From contig CAXXPO010000019.1 of NCBI GenBank assembly GCA_963665185.2, positions 62,001 through 126,000 on the forward strand: a stretch of 64,000 nt of DNA, read 5' to 3'. Positions 43,777-51,744 of the stretch are shown in pieces. Numbering within the stretch: the stretch's first letter is position 1; each line of letters begins with the position of its first letter. The DNA is from G963665185 sp963665185 (GTDB lineage Bacteria > Desulfobacterota > Desulfovibrionia > Desulfovibrionales > Desulfovibrionaceae). The notes beneath the pieces were generated by a model, which made no database searches, had not been told where the DNA came from, and saw nothing but the letters and a program-made list of their open reading frames with translations. Position numbers and translations under genes: made by a program.

Positions 43777-45183
43777 ATGCGTCTTGCTGAAAAACAGGCA
43801 CTTCTTCTTACTGCGCTTCTGGTAACTCTGGTCTTCCCCCCTTTGGTGCATGCCGTTGAGCTGAAGACCAAGGGCGAAGTGATAATGAACGTCAACTTCT
43901 GGAACAACCGTAACTTTTCCTCAGCCAGCGATCCCATTCCTGGTAATGACATCAATTCCTATAAGGACACCCTCATCTGGGAACGCGTGCGCCTGGATTT
44001 TGAATTCATCGCCAATCAAAACATCAAAGCGTATGTTCAATTCGAAATTGGAGAGTTCACCTGGGGCAACGACATCGGCGCGTTCGATACCGACAGAGTA
44101 GCCGTGGAAATACCGCGGGCCATGATCCAGTACAATTGGCCCGAAACAAATATCGCCATCTCCGCAGGAAAATTCGAGCTGGCATTGCCACAATCGTCCT
44201 ATTTTACAGGCAGTCCCATCTTTGATGAAAACATTACCGCCTTTCTTGCTTCAGTCCCTGTATCCGACGAATTTCAGATCACCCTCGCCTACGCCCGGGC
44301 TTTGGACATGGATGTCGACACAACAGTAAAAAAGTACAATGATGAATTCGATTTCGTCTTATTGTCGCTTCCCATAACCCCCAAAGGGTTCAAAATCACC
44401 CCCTTCATTGTATACGCATGGCTTGGAAAGGACTGCCTTGATCGCGCCCTTGCTAGCAATTTGAAAAAGACCTCCGACCTGGCAGGGATGATTTCGGCCG
44501 TGGGCAGTCAAACCGGCCACTACACTTCCGGTACCGTACATCCCTGGTGGACCGGCGCAAGTCTTGAAACAACCATCCTTGACCCGTTCGCCTTTTACAT
44601 GGACTTCAGCTACGGCCAAATCGACGACAAGGACAATCGAAACGATCGGAAAGGTTGGTTCGCCGACTTTGCCGTGGAATACAAAGGCCTGGACTGGTTT
44701 GTTCCCAGCCTTTTCTTTGCCTATGGGTCCGGCCTGGACAACAAAATCGAAAACGGCGACGAACGCATGCCTTACCTTGATGAAGACTGGGATACCGGCA
44801 CAGCCTGGACTGGTAATTCCCCCACACTGAAATCCGACCTGAATGCTCATACCATGGGCACTTGGTATCTGGGAGCCAAGCTTGCCCAGATATCCTTCGT
44901 GGACAAACTCTCACACGATTTCATCGTGGCCTATTACCGCGGAACGAACCACAAGGACATGGCCCCTTATCTCAAATATGCCAACGACCTGACCACCAAG
45001 GATTCGGTTGTTGAAGTAGATCTGTACAGCAACTACGCTATTTACCAGGAGTTGACAGCCATTATGGAACTCGGGGTGCTCTTTCCGAATTACGACAAGG
45101 ACACGTGGAGCAGTATCTATCCCCAGGCCAAAGACCAGAAGACAGCCTGGAAAGTGGTATTCGGGTTGAAATATAAATTCTGA
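43777..45183 (+). CDS. Outer membrane porin (Desulfovibrio homotrimeric type) 2
   Basis: A 468-residue precursor (signal MRLAEKQALLLTALLVTLVFPPLVHA) whose mature part starts VELKTKGEV exactly as porin 1 and parallels it strand by strand, including FDTDRVAVEIPRA, FAYGSGLDNKIENGDERMPYLD and ANDLTTKDSVVEVDLYSNYAIYQE; it also ends in Phe (LKYKF). Porin 2 is 17 residues longer, with extra loop residues between about 95-110 and 235-260, and has less extreme codon bias than porin 1. It has its own promoter and terminator-like hairpin, so expression is independent. Confidence 0.92.
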   Translation: MRLAEKQALLLTALLVTLVFPPLVHAVELKTKGEVIMNVNFWNNRNFSSASDPIPGNDINSYKDTLIWERVRLDFEFIANQNIKAYVQFEIGEFTWGNDIGAFDTDRVAVEIPRAMIQYNWPETNIAISAGKFELALPQSSYFTGSPIFDENITAFLASVPVSDEFQITLAYARALDMDVDTTVKKYNDEFDFVLLSLPITPKGFKITPFIVYAWLGKDCLDRALASNLKKTSDLAGMISAVGSQTGHYTSGTVHPWWTGASLETTILDPFAFYMDFSYGQIDDKDNRNDRKGWFADFAVEYKGLDWFVPSLFFAYGSGLDNKIENGDERMPYLDEDWDTGTAWTGNSPTLKSDLNAHTMGTWYLGAKLAQISFVDKLSHDFIVAYYRGTNHKDMAPYLKYANDLTTKDSVVEVDLYSNYAIYQELTAIMELGVLFPNYDKDTWSSIYPQAKDQKTAWKVVFGLKYKF

Positions 45184-45215
45184 ATCGGACTTTGCAAGCA
45201 AGGAGCCCTGCCCCT

Positions 45216-45274
45216 CCGGCAACGCAAACATCCCGGTGAGAACAATGTTCTCACCGGGATGTTTGCGTTGCCGG
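45216..45274. repeat. Perfect 28-bp inverted repeat with 3-base loop
   Basis: Left arm 45216-45243, loop AAT, right arm 45247-45274, no mismatch. It lies between the porin 2 gene (+) and the paaK gene (-), which converge. Neither strand shows a T tract after the stem (six A follow on the plus strand), so it is not a textbook terminator, though it would make a very stable 3' hairpin. Confidence 0.95.
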
Positions 45275-45439
45275 AAAAAAGCGATCGTCGAGCCTAACGT
45301 ATCCGGGCGGGTATCTCAAAAAAAATTTTCCGGCAAAGGATGGCGGTCCCCAAAAACACGCGACGCCCAAGGCAGAGGGTGCGACGGGTATCTTTCTTCA
45401 GAAAGGATCCCGCCGACCATAAACTTTTCCGCCTCTCTC

Positions 45440-46726
45440 CTACCGATTATCCTGAACGCGCTGGGCCTTGCCTTCACTTTTAGGCAGGCTTCCATGCTGC
45501 ACAAGTTCGACACGGGGAGTGATGAGAATTTCATTTTTCAACCGTTTGGCAATGCGCTTTTGCAATCCTCCAAGGATGCGCATATCTTCAACAAAGATAT
45601 CATCATTGATTTCCACCTGAATGCGCATCTGGTCCATACTGCCGTCATTTTCCACAATAATGAGATAGTTGCTGCCGACTTCGGGCATGCCCATGAGCAC
45701 CTGTTCAACCTGCATGGGATAGATGTTCACACCTTTAATAATGAGCATGTCATCGGTCCGTCCCTGAATGCGTTCAATTCGGCGATGCACCCGGCCACAA
45801 GCACACATTCCAGACAATACGCGGGTCAGATCGCGAGTCCTGTAGCGGATGATGGGCATGCCATTGCGATTGATTGTTGTGAGCACGAGTTCGCCAGGTT
45901 GTCCGTCTTCCACCGGTTCCAGACTGATGGGGTCGATGATTTCCAGAATATAGGCATCCTCCCACAAATGCATGCCGTTCTGCTCAACACACTCGAAGGC
46001 AACGCCGGGACCGTTCATTTCAGACAGTCCGTAGGAATTGTAGGCTTTGATGTCGAGCAGTTCTTCAATGCGCCGACGAGTCTCCTCGGTATGCGGTTCC
46101 GCACCGATAAGGGCACGACGAAGAGGAAGATCTTTGGGGTCTATTCCCTCCTGTTCGAGAAACGCGGCAAAATAAAGCGCATACGATGGAATGATATGGA
46201 CTGCGGTGACATTGAAGTCACGGATAAGCTTGATCTGCCGCTTGGAATTTCCCGCACCGGCGGGAATGGTCAGACACCCCAGATGCTCCGCGCCGTAGTG
46301 GACACCGAGTCCTCCGGTGAACAAACCGTAGCCGCTCATATTCTGAAACACGTCTGTTCGGCGCATGCCTATCATGTACATGCAACGGGCCATAAGCGAC
46401 GACCATGTACGAAGGTCTTCATCCGTATAAAAAATAGCGGTGGGAGAGCCTGTGGTTCCGCTGGAAGCATGCATGCGCACCATGTCATCATGATCCGCGG
46501 CCAACAGTCCGTAGGGATAATTGTCGCGCAAATCCTGCTTGGTTGTCAGAGGCAATTTGCGGACATCCTCCACGGTATGGATCGTATCCGCCGTGATGCC
46601 GTGCTCCTGAAACAATTTACCGTAAAAAGACGATTTGGCAGCCTTTGCAACTGTCTGACGCAAACGTTCTGCCTGCAAATGACTCAATTCGTCACGACTC
46701 AAGGCCTCGGCAGGATCAAAATGCAC
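45440..46726 (-). CDS. paaK: Phenylacetate-CoA ligase-type AMP-forming enzyme
   Basis: A 428-residue member of the PaaK group of adenylate-forming enzymes. Motifs: HASSGTTGSPTAIFYT (P loop, about residues 88-103), a central GAEPHTEETRRRIEEL, AYNSYGLSEMNGPG (A5), YRTRDLTR (A7) and the C-terminal KGVNIYPMQVEQVL (A8). It activates phenylacetate or a related aryl acid to its CoA thioester; in Desulfovibrio such enzymes are commonly linked to amino-acid or aromatic-acid use. The start is GTG at 46726, five bases after AAGGAGG; an in-frame TTG at 46825 would run into dnaB. It may be transcribed from the rpsF operon. Confidence 0.85.
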   Translation of the reverse strand: MHFDPAEALSRDELSHLQAERLRQTVAKAAKSSFYGKLFQEHGITADTIHTVEDVRKLPLTTKQDLRDNYPYGLLAADHDDMVRMHASSGTTGSPTAIFYTDEDLRTWSSLMARCMYMIGMRRTDVFQNMSGYGLFTGGLGVHYGAEHLGCLTIPAGAGNSKRQIKLIRDFNVTAVHIIPSYALYFAAFLEQEGIDPKDLPLRRALIGAEPHTEETRRRIEELLDIKAYNSYGLSEMNGPGVAFECVEQNGMHLWEDAYILEIIDPISLEPVEDGQPGELVLTTINRNGMPIIRYRTRDLTRVLSGMCACGRVHRRIERIQGRTDDMLIIKGVNIYPMQVEQVLMGMPEVGSNYLIIVENDGSMDQMRIQVEINDDIFVEDMRILGGLQKRIAKRLKNEILITPRVELVQHGSLPKSEGKAQRVQDNR

Positions 46727-46764
46727 AACATCCTCCTTGAAAAACCAAGACGGCTGAAGAAGAA

Positions 46765-48144
46765 TCAACCAGATACGCCGTACTCGGACGGCTGAGAATA
46801 CGAAAGGTCGGCAAATTTGGTGCAATGGCCGATAAAGGCGAGTTCCAGGTCTCCGACCGGTCCATTTCGTTGTTTGCCGATAATGATGTCGGCCACGCCT
46901 TTTTTTGGGGATTCCTTGTTGTAGACCTCATCACGATAGATGAACATGATGATGTCGGCGTCCTGCTCGATGGCACCGGATTCGCGCAGGTCGGAAAGCA
47001 TGGGACGTCGGTTGGTACGCTCTTCCACTTTGCGGTTAAGCTGTGAAAGCGCCACAACGGGAACATTGAGCTCTTTTGCCAACGCCTTGAGATTTCTTGA
47101 TATCTCTGAAATTTCCTGTTCACGCGAGTCGATGCGCTTGCCTGCCCGCATAAGTTGCAGGTAGTCCACAAGAATCAACCCCAGCCCGCGCTCCATTTTA
47201 AGACGCCGACAGCGTGCACGCAATTCCATGACACTCAAAGCTGGAGTGTCATCAATGAAAAGAGGGGCAGAAGTCAGAATGTCCCCCGCAGTGTAGAGCT
47301 TTGCCCAGTCGTCATCGTCCAGATGTCCCGTGCGCAATCGCTTAAGGTCCACATCCCCCGCGATGCACATAAGACGCTGCATGAGCTGTTCCTTGCTCAT
47401 TTCCAGTGAAAATACGGCTGTAGGAACGTCCTGCACACCATTGGTGGCGGCATTATAGGCCATGCTCAGGGCAAAAGCGGTTTTTCCCATACTGGGGCGG
47501 GCGGCGACAATGATCAGGTCGGTAGGCTGCAATCCGGCAGTCATTTCATTTAGACGGGTAAAGCCGGTGGTAACCCCGGTAATGAGATCACGGCTGCCAG
47601 CGCGCTTTTCCAATTGCTCGAAAACCGACTGAACAAGATCTTTGCTGGCAGAATAATCTTGGGCGGCATGTTGTTCGGCGACCTTGAACACAGCCTGTTG
47701 CGCCTTGTCCACGAGGGCTTCGACTTCTTCGGCAGATTCAAAGCTTTCCTGAATAATTTCCATGCCGGCACTGATGAGTTGCCGCTTGACTGAATTCTCT
47801 TTGACAATGCGGGCGTAGGCCATTGCGTTGGACGCGCTGACCACTGCCGAAGCAATGTCGGCAAGATAGGCATGGCCTCCGACTTCCTGAAGCTTTCCAA
47901 TCTTTTTGAGCTGGTTAGCGACAGTGACAAGGTCCACGGGCGTATTCGCCGCATACAAATCTTTGAAAACATTGAAAATGAGACGGTGGATCGGAGAATA
48001 AAAATCGTCTTCCCCGAGAAGGTCCACAAGGGAGTGGAAAATACTGCCTTTAAGAAAAACCCCCCCCAGAACCGCCATTTCGGCATTAAGGTTCTGAGGA
48101 GGGATTTTACGCAGAAAGTCTATGGAAGCCCGGTCATTGGGCAT
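46765..48144 (-). CDS. dnaB: Replicative DNA helicase DnaB
   Basis: A 459-residue hexameric helicase. The N-terminal helical domain (NLNAEMAVLGGVFLKGSIFHSLVDLL, residues about 18-110) is followed by a linker and a RecA-type motor with Walker A ARPSMGKTAFAL (about residue 213), Walker B GLILVDYLQLM, the arginine-finger block SQLNRKVEERTNRRPMLSDLRESGAIEQDAD. It opens DNA at the fork. The start at 48144 gives the standard N-terminus; a GTG at 48270 would add 42 residues overlapping rplI. Lies directly after rplI, a common arrangement (rpsF-rpsR-rplI-dnaB). Confidence 0.94.
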   Translation of the reverse strand: MPNDRASIDFLRKIPPQNLNAEMAVLGGVFLKGSIFHSLVDLLGEDDFYSPIHRLIFNVFKDLYAANTPVDLVTVANQLKKIGKLQEVGGHAYLADIASAVVSASNAMAYARIVKENSVKRQLISAGMEIIQESFESAEEVEALVDKAQQAVFKVAEQHAAQDYSASKDLVQSVFEQLEKRAGSRDLITGVTTGFTRLNEMTAGLQPTDLIIVAARPSMGKTAFALSMAYNAATNGVQDVPTAVFSLEMSKEQLMQRLMCIAGDVDLKRLRTGHLDDDDWAKLYTAGDILTSAPLFIDDTPALSVMELRARCRRLKMERGLGLILVDYLQLMRAGKRIDSREQEISEISRNLKALAKELNVPVVALSQLNRKVEERTNRRPMLSDLRESGAIEQDADIIMFIYRDEVYNKESPKKGVADIIIGKQRNGPVGDLELAFIGHCTKFADLSYSQPSEYGVSG

Positions 48145-48184
48145 CCTAGAGGCCGGATCATGCGGATTTCCGGCTGGAAGTGGG

Positions 48185-48718
48185 CTATTCTGCCTGTTCT
48201 GACTGTTCAGCTTGCGCCTCGGCTGCCGCGGCAGTTTCCCCGATGATTTCCGCTGGCTCGTCAGCGGCACCCTGCTTAACCACGCGAACCTTGAGTTCCG
48301 CGGTCACTTCGGCATGCAGCTTTACGGGCAATACGTACTCTCCAAGGGAACGGATGGGCTGGTCAAGCTCAATTTTCTTACGATCAACTTCAATACCCTT
48401 TTCGGCAAGCATGTCGCCGATCATGGAGTTGGTCACGGAACCATACAGCTTGTCGCCTTCACCGGTGCGAACTTCGATGACAACCTCGACGGCATTGAGC
48501 TTCTGCTCAAGGCTGGCAGCTTCGTTGCGCAGTTCGGAAGCCTTGGCTTCCAGCTTGCGGCGTTCCTGCTCGAAAACCTTGAGATTGGAAGGAGTGGCAA
48601 GAATAGCCAGGCCCTGAGGAATCAAATAGTTGCGGGCAAAACCGGGCTTGACCGAAATCCGGTCGCCCACCCGGCCCAGAGTGTCCACATCGGCACGCAG
48701 TACAACTGTCATATTCAT
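48185..48718 (-). CDS. rplI: 50S ribosomal protein L9
   Basis: A 177-residue bL9. N-terminal RNA-binding domain (VDTLGRVGDRISVKPGFARNYLIPQGLAILAT), the long central helix (LKVFEQERRKLEAKASELRNEAASLEQKL) and C-terminal domain (GSVTNSMIGDMLAEKGIEVDRKKIEL). It carries an extended Ala/Glu-rich tail (ADEPAEIIGETAAAAEAQAEQSEQAE) beyond the usual ~150 residues. Member of rpsF-rpsR-rplI-dnaB. Confidence 0.97.
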   Translation of the reverse strand: MNMTVVLRADVDTLGRVGDRISVKPGFARNYLIPQGLAILATPSNLKVFEQERRKLEAKASELRNEAASLEQKLNAVEVVIEVRTGEGDKLYGSVTNSMIGDMLAEKGIEVDRKKIELDQPIRSLGEYVLPVKLHAEVTAELKVRVVKQGAADEPAEIIGETAAAAEAQAEQSEQAE

Positions 48719-48730
48719 GATGGAACCCCC

Positions 48731-48991
48731 TTAGACAGATCTCTTACGCACATAGGTGGCGTGCGTGGTGGTGTAGAAGAGGAGAGCCATCTGGCGCGAA
48801 CGCTTGATCTCACGAGTGAGGCGGCGTTGGCACTTGGCACACGTGCCAGTGATACGACGGGCAATTATCTTGCCACGTTCCGTGGTGTAATCCTTAAGGA
48901 TATCAGCCCTTTTGTAGTCAATGGGCAGTGTCTTGTCGGCGCAGAACCGGCAGTACTTTTTCCGGGGAGAAAACCGTTTTTTAAAAGCCAT
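48731..48991 (-). CDS. rpsR: 30S ribosomal protein S18
   Basis: An 86-residue bS18. Contains KYCRFCADKTLPIDYK, GKIIARRITGTCAKCQRRLTREIKRSRQMALL, with four cysteines (C-x2-C and C-x2-C), the zinc-type form of S18. Two bases after rpsF; binds S6 in the 30S platform. Confidence 0.97.
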   Translation of the reverse strand: MAFKKRFSPRKKYCRFCADKTLPIDYKRADILKDYTTERGKIIARRITGTCAKCQRRLTREIKRSRQMALLFYTTTHATYVRKRSV

Positions 48992-48993
48992 GC

Positions 48994-49308
48994 CTACGCC
49001 TCCTCAACAGCAGCCGTGTATACGTCGGCCAGCTTCACGGTGATGAACTTGAAGATGCCGTCGGTGATACGAACGTTGCGCTCGAACTCGGCAACGCAGC
49101 CGCCTTCGGCGGCAAATTCGAACCGATGGTAAAAGCCACGGGTCTGTTTTGCTACGGGATAGGCAAGCTCACGCATGCCCCAGACATCATCAAGGATAAT
49201 CGAACCCTGTTCACGTTCGATAATTCCCTTGAGATTGCCCAAAATTTCCTGACGATTTTCGTCGGAAAGCTCAGGGCTGAACAAAAGAAGTGCTTCGTAA
49301 TGACGCAT
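48994..49308 (-). CDS. rpsF: 30S ribosomal protein S6
   Basis: A 104-residue bS6 (MRHYEALLLFSPELSDENRQEIL, ..FVGRLREL-type helix replaced by GIIEREQGSII, and GFYHRFEFAAEGGCVAEFERNVRITDGIFKFITVKL). The start at 49308 follows AAGGAGGAG; the 60 extra in-frame residues back to 49488 are low-complexity and lie over the promoter. First gene of the ribosomal operon. Confidence 0.95.
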   Translation of the reverse strand: MRHYEALLLFSPELSDENRQEILGNLKGIIEREQGSIILDDVWGMRELAYPVAKQTRGFYHRFEFAAEGGCVAEFERNVRITDGIFKFITVKLADVYTAAVEEA

Positions 49309-49370
49309 TGGAATATACTCCTCCTTGCGGTCTTTGGCCCTCCCCCGATACGGGGGGGAGAGCAAGGGAG
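49309..49370 (-). promoter_or_regulatory. rpsF leader with stable hairpin
   Basis: The ~60-base leader expected from the promoter upstream folds into CTCCCCC-GTATC-GGGGGAG (49338-49361), followed by CCAAAGACCGCAAGGAGG. S6:S18 complexes are known to bind CCG-containing bulges in rpsF leaders of many bacteria and to repress translation; an ACCG is present here just before the ribosome-binding site. The link is inference. Confidence 0.4.
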
Positions 49371-49375
49371 GGGGA

Positions 49376-49404
49376 TTTTTATGTGTTTTTCTGATCCTTG
49401 TCAA
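49376..49404 (-). promoter_or_regulatory. Promoter of the rpsF-rpsR-rplI-dnaB operon
   Basis: On the minus strand TTGACA (complement of 49399-49404), 17-base spacer, TAAAAA (49376-49381). A perfect -35 with good spacing. Confidence 0.7.
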
Positions 49405-49456
49405 GATCATCAGGAATTTTACAGGAAGACTGCGTACCGCAGCTCTTGGCTGAGCT

Positions 49457-49546
49457 TCACCCCTTGATGCCAAGCTTGGGAAACACAAACTTGATCAAGA
49501 CAATCCAGACGCCGACAATCAGCAACAAACCCCATGCTTCGCTCAT
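49457..49546 (-). CDS. 29-residue single-pass membrane peptide
   Basis: A very short reading frame, MSEAWGLLLIVGVWIVLIKFVFPKLGIKG: one hydrophobic helix (LLLIVGVWIVLIKFVF) with a basic C-terminal end, so N-out/C-in or N-in orientation is not obvious. It is supported by AAGGAG with seven-base spacing before its ATG and by position 16 bases after the aminotransferase stop on the same strand, which suggests coupling. I recall similar peptides being common in Desulfovibrio genomes as hypothetical proteins, but cannot check. Function unknown. Confidence 0.65.
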   Translation of the reverse strand: MSEAWGLLLIVGVWIVLIKFVFPKLGIKG

Positions 49547-49562
49547 TTCGTCGCTCCTTGGG

Positions 49563-50675
49563 TTAACGGGCGTAAAATTCCCTGATGAGCCATGCCACCC
49601 GCTGCACCTCCTCATCCGAAAGACCTGGGAAAAACGGCAGGGAAAGAATTTCATTGCGCAGCTTATAGCTGAAATCCAGAACATCCACTCCACCGCATCC
49701 GGCTTCTCCCAGTTTGAACATGGGTTGCATATGGCCGGGAACCGGATAATGCACAGCTGTGCCCACTCCGTTTTTCTTGAGAAACCGAGCCAGATCCGCG
49801 GCATCTGGGCATCGCGCAACATACAGATGAAACGCGTGAACAGTGTCGGGGCGCACCTTGGGAGTCAGTACCGGAGAGCCTTGCAGCAATTCGGTATACA
49901 ACTCCGCCAACCGGATACGCTCCGCCACAAGAATATCCAGACGTTTGAGCCGTTCGCGCAAAAACGCGGCCTGCAACTCGTCCATGCGGCTGTTCACACC
50001 GGGCACGGTGGAAACATACCGTTCGCTTTCGCCATATTGCTTAAGTTGTCTCAGGTCTTCCCCAATCCTCGGATTCATGCCGCAAACCATACCGGCATCG
50101 CCCAACGCGCCGAGATTCTTGGTGGGGTAAAAGCTGTAAGCCGCCATATCCCCCATTGTTCCGGCAGCCCTTCCCTTGTACGATGCGCCATGGGACTGGG
50201 CGCAGTCCTCGAGAAGATACAGGCCATGCTCGTTGCAAACCTGGAGCATCCTGTCCATGTCGCACATCTGTCCGTAAAGATGCACAGCCAATACCGCGCG
50301 GGTGTTCTCCGTTATGGCTTCGGCCACGCTGCCGGGGTCCAACGTATAGTAGTCCTGTTCCACCTCGGCAAAAGCGGGAATAAGTCCTGCAGCCAGGATG
50401 GCATGATAACACGGAGGTGCGGTGTGCGAGGGAACGATCACTTCATCGCCCGGTTCAAGTCCGAGCACGCTTAAGGCCAAAATAAGAGCGTCTGTTCCAT
50501 TGGCCACGGAGACGGCAAAGGATGTGCCGGCCCAGGCCGCGAACTCCTTTTCAAACTCCGCTGTTTCCGGACCGGACAGATACCAGCCGCGTTCCAGCAC
50601 CCGTTCGAACGCCTGCCGCAAATCGTTTTCTTCATCTTTGAACTGGCGCCTAAGATCATTGAACGGAATATTCAT
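49563..50675 (-). CDS. DegT/DnrJ/EryC1/StrS sugar aminotransferase
   Basis: A 370-residue PLP enzyme of the DegT family. N-terminal IPFNDLRRQF, LERGWYLSGPETAEFEKEFA, a substrate-binding SVANGTDALILALSVL (about residues 55-70), the nucleophilic region LEDCAQSHGASYKG and the PLP lysine in AAYSFYPTKNLGALGDAGMV (about 187), ending in GVNSRMDELQAAFL. Such enzymes add an amino group to a 3- or 4-keto nucleotide sugar for O-antigen, S-layer or capsule glycans. No sugar nucleotide genes adjoin it. The ATG at 50675 is chosen over a longer frame to 50747. The 29-residue peptide follows. Confidence 0.9.
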   Translation of the reverse strand: MNIPFNDLRRQFKDEENDLRQAFERVLERGWYLSGPETAEFEKEFAAWAGTSFAVSVANGTDALILALSVLGLEPGDEVIVPSHTAPPCYHAILAAGLIPAFAEVEQDYYTLDPGSVAEAITENTRAVLAVHLYGQMCDMDRMLQVCNEHGLYLLEDCAQSHGASYKGRAAGTMGDMAAYSFYPTKNLGALGDAGMVCGMNPRIGEDLRQLKQYGESERYVSTVPGVNSRMDELQAAFLRERLKRLDILVAERIRLAELYTELLQGSPVLTPKVRPDTVHAFHLYVARCPDAADLARFLKKNGVGTAVHYPVPGHMQPMFKLGEAGCGGVDVLDFSYKLRNEILSLPFFPGLSDEEVQRVAWLIREFYAR

Positions 50676-50762
50676 GTCTCGCTGTCCCGGTGTTAAGTTC
50701 AGGTGAGTGCCATGGGCATAACCGCCCTTCTGCCCCACAAAGTGCATAAACGGTCTTTTGCC

Positions 50763-51659
50763 TTACACGTCCAATGCAGAGCCGGTCAGCATTTTGTAAA
50801 TGTCCATGTAGTTGTCGCGTGTCCTCGCAATAATATCTTCAGGCAGCTTGGGTCCGGGAGGCTGCTGATTAAATCCGATACTCTTAAGGTAGTCACGTAC
50901 AAACTGCTTGTCGAAACTCTTTTGCGAACGCCCCGCCTCGTAATCGGAAAACGGCCAAAACCGCGAGGAGTCGGGCGTAAGAGCTTCGTCTATCCAAATG
51001 ATGCGTCCGCCCCGGAAGCCGAACTCAAACTTGGTGTCGGCGATGATGATCCCACAATTCTTTGCGTAATTGCGCGCCCTGCGGTAGATCTCCAGAGTCA
51101 GCCCCTCGACTTCCCGCAGCACGTCAACGCCCAAAATTTCACGGGCCTGGTCCAAGGTGATGTTCTCATCATGATCGCCGATCTCCGCCTTGGTGGACGG
51201 CGTGAACAGCGGCTCCTCGAGCATCTGGGACTCGAGCACGCCCACGGGAAGCTTGTGCCCGCAAAGTTCACCCGTGGCCCTGTAATCCTTCCAGCCAGAA
51301 CCAGTGATATAGCCACGCACAATGCACTCGATAGGCAGTGGCTTGGCCTTCTGGACAATGACGGAACGTCCTTGCAACTGGCTGCGATACTTTCGCACGG
51401 ACTCAGGAAACTCATCCACATCGGCAGTTATTATATGGTTGGGGACGAGATCCTTGAATTTATCCATCCAGAAAAGGGTAATCTGATTAAGCACCGCCCC
51501 CTTGTACGGAATGGGATCAGGCAGAACCACATCGAACGCGGACAAACGGTCCGTGGTCACGATGAGCAATTCATCATCACTCACCTCGTATATATCGCGA
51601 ACCTTGCCCCGGGACAAAAGCTTAAGCTCCGGGATACTGGTTTTGATGACGATATCCAT
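50763..51659 (-). CDS. purC: Phosphoribosylaminoimidazole-succinocarboxamide synthase
   Basis: A 298-residue SAICAR synthase, of the longer (~300-residue) form rather than the ~237-residue enterobacterial form. Motifs: LLSRGKVRDIYEV, TTDRLSAFDVVLPDPIPYKG, PLPIECIVRGYITGSGWKDY and the C-terminal IIADTKFEFGF with WIDEALTPDSSRFW. It ligates aspartate to CAIR in purine synthesis. The ATG at 51659 follows ATGGAGGAAGCC. Downstream of hisD and on the same strand; the two pathways share AICAR. Confidence 0.96.
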   Translation of the reverse strand: MDIVIKTSIPELKLLSRGKVRDIYEVSDDELLIVTTDRLSAFDVVLPDPIPYKGAVLNQITLFWMDKFKDLVPNHIITADVDEFPESVRKYRSQLQGRSVIVQKAKPLPIECIVRGYITGSGWKDYRATGELCGHKLPVGVLESQMLEEPLFTPSTKAEIGDHDENITLDQAREILGVDVLREVEGLTLEIYRRARNYAKNCGIIIADTKFEFGFRGGRIIWIDEALTPDSSRFWPFSDYEAGRSQKSFDKQFVRDYLKSIGFNQQPPGPKLPEDIIARTRDNYMDIYKMLTGSALDV

Positions 51660-51744
51660 GGCTTCCTCCATGTACATTTCTTACATTGATGCAGCAGCGC
51701 TGCACATTAATCTGGATCAACAAAAAGACAAAAACATGCCGTAC

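Noticed and set aside
42099..43955. A 618-residue open frame on the minus strand
   Set aside because: It is antisense to porin 1; the biased codons of the porin leave the opposite strand open.
45236..46795. A 519-residue open frame on the plus strand
   Set aside because: Antisense to paaK and starting within the 28-bp hairpin.
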